Below, piece after piece: positions 59,713 through 64,000 of a stretch of DNA of 64,000 nucleotides (its first letter is position 1; each line of letters begins with the position of its first letter). The stretch is from positions 1 to 64,000 of the forward strand of contig NZ_BOSI01000008.1 of assembly GCF_018403265.1 (NCBI RefSeq), read 5' to 3'. Source of the stretch: Paenibacillus sp. J31TS4. Lineage in GTDB: Bacteria > Bacillota > Bacilli > Paenibacillales > NBRC-103111. A program made the position numbers and the translations under genes. The notes under the pieces were generated by a model. The model worked only from the letters and a program-made list of their open reading frames with translations, had not been told where the DNA came from and made no database searches.

Positions 59713-60576
59713 CTACCCCGCCAAATTCCGGATATCGTGCAGAATGGTGTTGTGGAAGACGTAGTCGTTTTTCTTTCTCAGGTACTCGTCGTGCTGATCG
59801 AGCCCCGCTTCGCCTTCCTTCATCGCCACGGGGTTGCCCTTCTCGTCGTTTTCGAAGGAAGCGTTGGAGTCCTTGAGCACCTGAACGTTGGCATTGACCG
59901 TCAATGCGTCAAGACCGGTGAACACCGACTGCCGCAGCTGCTCCTCCTCCCCCTTCAGCGAGCCCTTGAGCGAGCCGATGTGCGCCTTGAGGCGCGCGAA
60001 GGCGGGCAGCTCCCGGAGCAGGAGACGGCCCTGGTGATACATCTTGCGGTAGTGCGCGATGTTCCACTCCACCATCTGCTGGACGTCCTCGTCCAGCAGC
60101 GTACCTCTGTCTAGGACCCGCTTCTCCAGCGCCTGCATCGACAGAAAGATATCATTCAGCTCGTCGATCGTCCCCACGCCGGTGTCCAGCGCTTCATAGA
60201 CACCGGACAGGTCGCTTGCGAATTTGTCCAGCCGGAAGGCTTCGTTCCACTGGGCTTTGCGGAGCTGGGTCCTGACGGTCTCCAGCAGGTCGACCGGACG
60301 GGCAATGTCCTTGACGAGCTGGTTCCCCGCCTCGATCAGCACCCGGTTGAAGTGGAAGAACGCCCAGCCTGCGCGCAGCTGCTCCTCGCGGGTCGGCGGT
60401 GCTGTGCCGTCCGACAGAATGACGGAGCCCGTTCCTTTGCCGAAGCGGGTAAACACCACGTAGTAGTATAGGGTGTCGCCGTTCTGGTAAGCGTACGGGA
60501 ACACCTCTTCCTTCTCAAGAAATTTTCTGTGCTTCTTGATCTGCTCGGTCAATGCTGGCGCCAATTTGCCTGTCAT
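59713..60576 (-). CDS. Helical cytosolic protein of unknown function in Tad-type operon
   Basis: A 287-residue soluble protein. A small beta region opens it (FPYAYQNGDTLYYYVVFTRFGKGTGSVIL), then helices dominate (RAGWAFFHFNRVLIEAGNQL, YHQGRLLLRELPAFARLKAHI). Acidic tail DEYLRKKNDYVFHN. No signal peptide or helix long enough for the membrane. It follows the repeat protein by 20 bases, so it may be a chaperone or regulator for that cargo. No homologue is recognised. Confidence 0.72.
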   Translation of the reverse strand: MTGKLAPALTEQIKKHRKFLEKEEVFPYAYQNGDTLYYYVVFTRFGKGTGSVILSDGTAPPTREEQLRAGWAFFHFNRVLIEAGNQLVKDIARPVDLLETVRTQLRKAQWNEAFRLDKFASDLSGVYEALDTGVGTIDELNDIFLSMQALEKRVLDRGTLLDEDVQQMVEWNIAHYRKMYHQGRLLLRELPAFARLKAHIGSLKGSLKGEEEQLRQSVFTGLDALTVNANVQVLKDSNASFENDEKGNPVAMKEGEAGLDQHDEYLRKKNDYVFHNTILHDIRNLAG

Positions 60577-60596
60577 GCCTCATGCTCCTTTGCCGT

Positions 60597-61955
60597 TTAA
60601 CCGCCGAATAAGGACTTCACGCCGCCCCAAATATTCTTGGCCGTATTCTTGATATTCTCCACTCCGTTTTTGAAGTTCTGAGCAATCTCCTTGCGGTTGA
60701 CCACCATTTTGGTGATCGATCCAGCCGCCCACAGCACCGCGCCGGCAATGAAGACGCCCGCCGCCACCGGAGCGCCGACGCCCGAGGCCGCCAGCAGCAC
60801 GGAGCTGTTCATCAGCAGCTCTCCCGAGCTTTGGCCGAGATCCCCTGCCGCAAGCGCCTTATCCTTGCCGCTGTCAGCCGTGATCAGCTTGCCGATATTC
60901 TGGCCGGTCTCATACGCCGCGAAGCCCGCTCCGACGCCCGCCGCCACCACGTTCACCTTGGAGACGGTGCCGAAGACGGAGGCCTGCAGCGTAGAGCGGA
61001 CGGCGTTCGTATTTTGCAGCGTGGCGCTGCCCGCAGACGCCGCATGATAAGCCTGACGGTAATCGTAAATCTGCTTCGCCTTCTTGACGGCCTCCGCCGA
61101 ATTGAGCGTGGTGTCCACCAAATCTCCGCCGGCTTCCAGTAAGGCATTGCCTTTGACCGCTGTCTTGTAGGTGCTGAACAGCAGACTGTAAGACAAGTTG
61201 CTGCCCGGCGTCAAATGCGTTCTCATCGTATTCCAATCATAGATCTGGTTGTCGCTCATATATTCGATGACGCCTACTCCCAGATCGTTGTAGCCGTACT
61301 TGATGACATCGTACATGCTCGGGCCCTGGCTGCCCGGATCTCCTCCCGCATCGCCGCCCGAATTACTGGACGGAGAGCCCGGTTGACCCGGCGTCCCGCT
61401 GCCCGGCTGGCCCGGTGTCCCGCTCCCGGGTTGCCCTGGCTGGCCCGGTGTGCCGCTGCCGGGCTGTCCAGGCTGACCAGGCTGCAGCGGCGTTCCGCTC
61501 CCGGGCTGACCCGGCTGGAGCGGAGTGCCGCCAGACGGATCGCCCGGTTTGGCGGGCTGACCCGGCGTTCCAATGCCCGGTTGGCCGGGAGAGCCCCCGC
61601 TTCCGTTCCCGGGTGCGATCGGCGTGCCGGGAGCGATCGGAGTCCCCGGCGCTATCGGGGAGCCCGGTGCAATCGGGGTGCCGGGCAAGATCCACTGTCC
61701 CGGAGTGATGCCTTCTCCCGGTGTAATCGGTGTACCCGGCAGAATAAACTCGCCGGGCGTGATGCCTTGCCCCGGCGCAATCGGCGTGCCGGGAGCAATC
61801 GGAGACCCTGGCGTGATGGGCGTCCCGGGTGTGATCGGGGTCCCCGGCGTAATCGGTTCGGCTGCCGCCAGGAACGGCAGCGCCTGCATGGCCATCAGCC
61901 AGACGATGACCAAACAGACTAAACTTTTCTTCACGCCTCTCCATTTCCGGTTCAA
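60597..61955 (-). CDS. Secreted PGTPI-repeat protein with C-terminal membrane-active region
   Basis: A 452-residue exported protein. Signal peptide about 10-32 ([20 protein letters not shown]). Residues about 33-120 are runs of a five-residue unit of the type P-I-A/T-P-G; residues about 121-200 are Gly-Pro-Gln rich ([11 protein letters not shown]). The last 240 residues form a globular domain with Ala/Gly/Val helices ([38 protein letters not shown]) like glycine zippers that enter membranes. A TTG start lies nine bases after GGAGG. Proposed: a stalk or spacer that displays a membrane-active or adhesive head, exported by or attached to the pilus machine. Function not known. Confidence 0.8.
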   Translation of the reverse strand: MNRKWRGVKKSLVCLVIVWLMAMQALPFLAAAEPITPGTPITPGTPITPGSPIAPGTPIAPGQGITPGEFILPGTPITPGEGITPGQWILPGTPIAPGSPIAPGTPIAPGTPIAPGNGSGGSPGQPGIGTPGQPAKPGDPSGGTPLQPGQPGSGTPLQPGQPGQPGSGTPGQPGQPGSGTPGQPGSGTPGQPGSPSSNSGGDAGGDPGSQGPSMYDVIKYGYNDLGVGVIEYMSDNQIYDWNTMRTHLTPGSNLSYSLLFSTYKTAVKGNALLEAGGDLVDTTLNSAEAVKKAKQIYDYRQAYHAASAGSATLQNTNAVRSTLQASVFGTVSKVNVVAAGVGAGFAAYETGQNIGKLITADSGKDKALAAGDLGQSSGELLMNSSVLLAASGVGAPVAAGVFIAGAVLWAAGSITKMVVNRKEIAQNFKNGVENIKNTAKNIWGGVKSLFGG

Positions 61956-61989
61956 TGGCGTTCACCTCCATCGCCGGCGGCGGGCTTAC

Positions 61990-62685
61990 TCAAGGAAACG
62001 CCGCCAGCTTCTTATCGTGGATGGACCAGCCCAGCTCGTCCATGAACTTGAGCTCGGGCCCGTATCCTTTGTAAGGAACGTCGTGTTTGAGGAATGGAAT
62101 GAGCGTATCGAAGACTCTGGTTTCGTACTCGGCATGCGCGGTCACTGCGACCCTGCCTCTGTCCAGGGCGACCTCCGAATCCCGCGTCAGCTTCCCCGCA
62201 TTGCTGTTGATAATCGTCTTGACGGTTCCTTTTAACTCTCTGTCTACCGCATCGTCCAGCTTGCGCCGGACCGACTCCTCCAGCGCGGCCTTCCAGCCAA
62301 GCACATCGGGAGAGGTGGAGGACAGTTCCTCCTCCAGCACCTTATTGAACGCCTTCAGTCTCGCCTCCGGAGCGGGCGTTCCGGCAGACACATAGGCCTG
62401 CTTGGCCTTGGAGAGCCGGCCGCTCAGCGTGTCCCCGGTCAGCAGCGTCCGGGCAATACCCTCCGCCGTCTGAAAATCAAACTGCTCCACGCCATCGTAG
62501 ACCGCCTGCAGCAGCACGTCGGTCCCGGCCATTGCCGCCTGCTCCGCGGCGATCGCCGCCTGCTCCTTCTTGCCGAAGAGATTCAGCACGTTGAACAGAA
62601 ACACGAGCAGGAACCCGCTTATGACGATAAACCAGATCAAGTAGAAGGAGGCGTTGCCCCGTTCACTGCGGACCACGTCCTTCAT
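61990..62685 (-). CDS. TadE/TadG-like pseudopilin
   Basis: A 231-residue protein. The start, KDVVRSERGNASFYLIWFIV, fits the TadE/G pattern of a basic stretch, a Gly and a long helix (IWFIVISGFLLVFLFNVLNL). After it, a helix with AAIAAEQAAMAGTDVLLQAVYDG resembles the TadE polar heptad; the rest is alpha-beta (RGRVAVTAHAEYETRVFDTLI). It starts inside the stop of the next gene upstream (ATGA). Minor pilin or assembly factor. Confidence 0.8.
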   Translation of the reverse strand: MKDVVRSERGNASFYLIWFIVISGFLLVFLFNVLNLFGKKEQAAIAAEQAAMAGTDVLLQAVYDGVEQFDFQTAEGIARTLLTGDTLSGRLSKAKQAYVSAGTPAPEARLKAFNKVLEEELSSTSPDVLGWKAALEESVRRKLDDAVDRELKGTVKTIINSNAGKLTRDSEVALDRGRVAVTAHAEYETRVFDTLIPFLKHDVPYKGYGPELKFMDELGWSIHDKKLAAFP

Positions 62686-63071
62686 TCGATCACCCGGCCC
62701 GCTGCCGTCTGAGTAAACGATAGAGAGGCGGCGGGCCGCCAGGCCTCGGGAATGAACACGATGCCGTGGGAGGTCTCCAGCTTGAGCTCGAACGACTTGC
62801 CGCTAGGCGAGATGCTCAGATGCTGGAACTGCAGGTTCTCCGACCCGCCGATAATGGTGCGTGCCATCGCCTCGGCCTCCGTCTGGCTCTTGGTCATGGC
62901 ATACACCTTGGCCGCCTCGTTGGCGGCGGAGCGGGCCGTCACGACTGCATAGCCGGACGCCACCGCCTGCCAGAGAAGCAGGAAGAAGAGAAAGAAGTAC
63001 GGCAGAACGCCCAGAAATTCGATGCTGACCGCGCCCTTCTCGTCGCTTATCCGTTTGTGTCTTGGCGGCAT
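62682..63071 (-). CDS. TadE-like pseudopilin
   Basis: A 129-residue protein with the clearest TadE signature here: KRISDEKGAVSIEFLGVLPY, with Glu at the place of the pilin E5, and a long helix YFFLFFLLLWQAVASGYAVV, then SAANEAAKVYAMTKSQTEAEA and a beta-rich end. Such proteins are cleaved by the A24 peptidase before the Ala. The frame is open 12 codons further, but GGAGAGG lies six bases before the ATG at 63071. The stop overlaps the next gene. Confidence 0.88.
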   Translation of the reverse strand: MPPRHKRISDEKGAVSIEFLGVLPYFFLFFLLLWQAVASGYAVVTARSAANEAAKVYAMTKSQTEAEAMARTIIGGSENLQFQHLSISPSGKSFELKLETSHGIVFIPEAWRPAASLSFTQTAAGRVIE

Positions 63072-63103
63072 GGCCATCCTCTCCTTCCGGCAACCTTGAT
63101 CGG

Positions 63104-64000
63104 TCACGGGGTGCTCTGCTTGCTCCCCGTTTCGTAAAGCTCGTCGATTTTGCGCTTCAGTGCTTCATAATTTGACTGGTCCGTTTTGCGCAGCTCGGCG
63201 GTTACGGAATCGTTCGTTTTGTTCAGGTATTGAACATATTCGCTCGTCTTTTTGATAATCGCCTGGTAGGCTTCGTCAGTGATATACTTCTCTTCCCGGA
63301 GTGCGTTCGCCGTGTTCGACAGGTTGCGGTCGAGCCGCAGCGAGCGCCACATCCAGGAGGTGCTGTAGGTGGTGATATCGAACTGCTTGGCGCTGTTCGC
63401 GTAGAATGCGCTCGTTTTGGCGGACTGCTGCCACTGCTTCCACCTCTCCGCCATCTTCTTGCCCTTGTTCAGCTCGCCCATCAGCTCATCCTTCGTTTGA
63501 ACGCCGGTGTAGAATCCTCCGGCCGCAGCCGCCATTTCTTTCAGCTGCTTCTGGCCGGCATTGTCGACGTCGAAGCCGATGACGTTCAGAATAGGCTGGA
63601 TGTTCGATTTGGCGATTTCCGCCGCCTTTTGCACCGGATCGCCTTCGCATGTGTTAATCCCGTCGCTGACGAGATAAATGATGTTCGTATTGGTTTCCGC
63701 GGGATAGGCGCTCAGATCTTTCTGCGCTTCGTCCAGAGCAAGCGTGAGCGGCGTCCAGCCCGCCGGAGCGAACTTGCCGAGCGCGGCGTTCAGTGTCTCG
63801 GCGTTGTAAGGCTGAACCGGATACACGAGCTCCGAGCTTGAGCAGGACAGCGCTTTGTCCGCATCCGAGCCGGTCCCCTTGTGCCCGTAGACGCGCAGCC
63901 CTACCTTGGCATTGGTGGGCAGCCCGCCCACGAACTGCTGAATCGCTTCCTTCGCCGTCTCCATCTTGGTCCTGCCTTCGATTTTGCCGCCCATGCTGCC
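63104..64000 (-). CDS. von Willebrand factor A domain protein (N terminus beyond the window)
   Basis: The C-terminal 299 residues of a vWA protein; the gene runs off the right edge. The first visible residues, GSMGGKIEGRTKMETAKEAI, are the end of a MIDAS motif (D-x-S-GSM), so the domain begins just outside. Later metal-site parts: GWTPLTLALDEAQ, IIYLVSDGINTCEGDP. The last 130 residues form a helical tail (KQWQQSAKTSAFYAN, YQAIIKKTSEYVQYLNKTN). TadG-like tip proteins in some systems carry vWA domains and bind surfaces. First visible gene of the second Tad-type operon. Confidence 0.87.
   Translation of the reverse strand, partial: GSMGGKIEGRTKMETAKEAIQQFVGGLPTNAKVGLRVYGHKGTGSDADKALSCSSSELVYPVQPYNAETLNAALGKFAPAGWTPLTLALDEAQKDLSAYPAETNTNIIYLVSDGINTCEGDPVQKAAEIAKSNIQPILNVIGFDVDNAGQKQLKEMAAAAGGFYTGVQTKDELMGELNKGKKMAERWKQWQQSAKTSAFYANSAKQFDITTYSTSWMWRSLRLDRNLSNTANALREEKYITDEAYQAIIKKTSEYVQYLNKTNDSVTAELRKTDQSNYEALKRKIDELYETGSKQSTP

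Overview
The window looks like chromosome of a GC-rich, endospore-forming member of the Paenibacillaceae (Paenibacillus or a close relative). The 16S fragment at the left edge reads like Paenibacillus. The neighbourhood rrn - YgxA-like - ygzB - perR matches the Bacillus subtilis order. A spore protease (YyaC), a DUF1540 protein, gatCAB and a HemAT-type sensor also fit. Most genes lie on the minus strand. Starts are set by strong AAGGAGG-type ribosome sites, often in front of TTG or GTG codons. I saw no tRNA gene, CRISPR array, prophage or intact transposase.

Layout. 1-4.3 kb: 5' end of an rrn operon with two promoters, a shortened YgxA relative, ygzB, a GH18 glycosidase with SH3 domain, and perR. 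4.3-8.1 kb: gatC-gatA-gatB plus a GNAT acetyltransferase. 8.2-16.9 kb: a very large CheB-CheR-PAS-kinase fusion, small unknown proteins, a HupE/UreJ-like protein, an ankyrin protein, an AraC regulator and an M24 peptidase. 17-23.4 kb: a Tad/Flp-type pilus operon (cpaB, cpaE-like, cpaF, tadB, tadC, two tiny single-helix proteins, two pseudopilin-like proteins). 23.5-26.2 kb: nitroreductase, TetR regulator and YhgE/ABC-2 membrane protein, with tandem palindromic operators. 26.2-30.1 kb: MBL hydrolase, thioredoxin-like protein, a DedA-NERD fusion and a DRE-TIM aldolase. 30.2-39.8 kb: cupredoxin, VOC protein, map, the NAD(P)HX repair enzyme, an SRAP DNA-protein crosslink protein, yyaC, an acyltransferase, a HAD phosphatase and small conserved proteins. 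39.8-47.1 kb: AGE epimerase, HemAT-like sensor, type 2 IPP isomerase, a PduL-acetate kinase fusion and a Staygreen homologue. 47.2-50.1 kb: a less GC-rich block with two oxidoreductases and a LysR regulator. 50.3-56.2 kb: a five-gene oligopeptide ABC transporter operon. 56.4-64 kb: an LLM oxidoreductase, an SDR, and a second Tad-type operon (prepilin peptidase, two unknown proteins, a PGTP-repeat secreted protein, two TadE-like proteins, and a von Willebrand A protein cut by the window edge).

The two Tad-type operons are about 35 kb apart on the same strand and carry complementary parts: motor, platform and CpaB in one; prepilin peptidase, TadE-like pseudopilins, vWA protein and a repeat protein in the other. 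I infer that they build one machine, in which no classical Flp pilin gene is visible. This split, minimal Tad-like system with its tiny membrane peptides and repeat protein is the best candidate for something poorly described. Next are a PduL-AckA fusion that would put acetyl-phosphate formation and use on one chain, and a DedA transporter fused to a NERD domain with a degraded active site.
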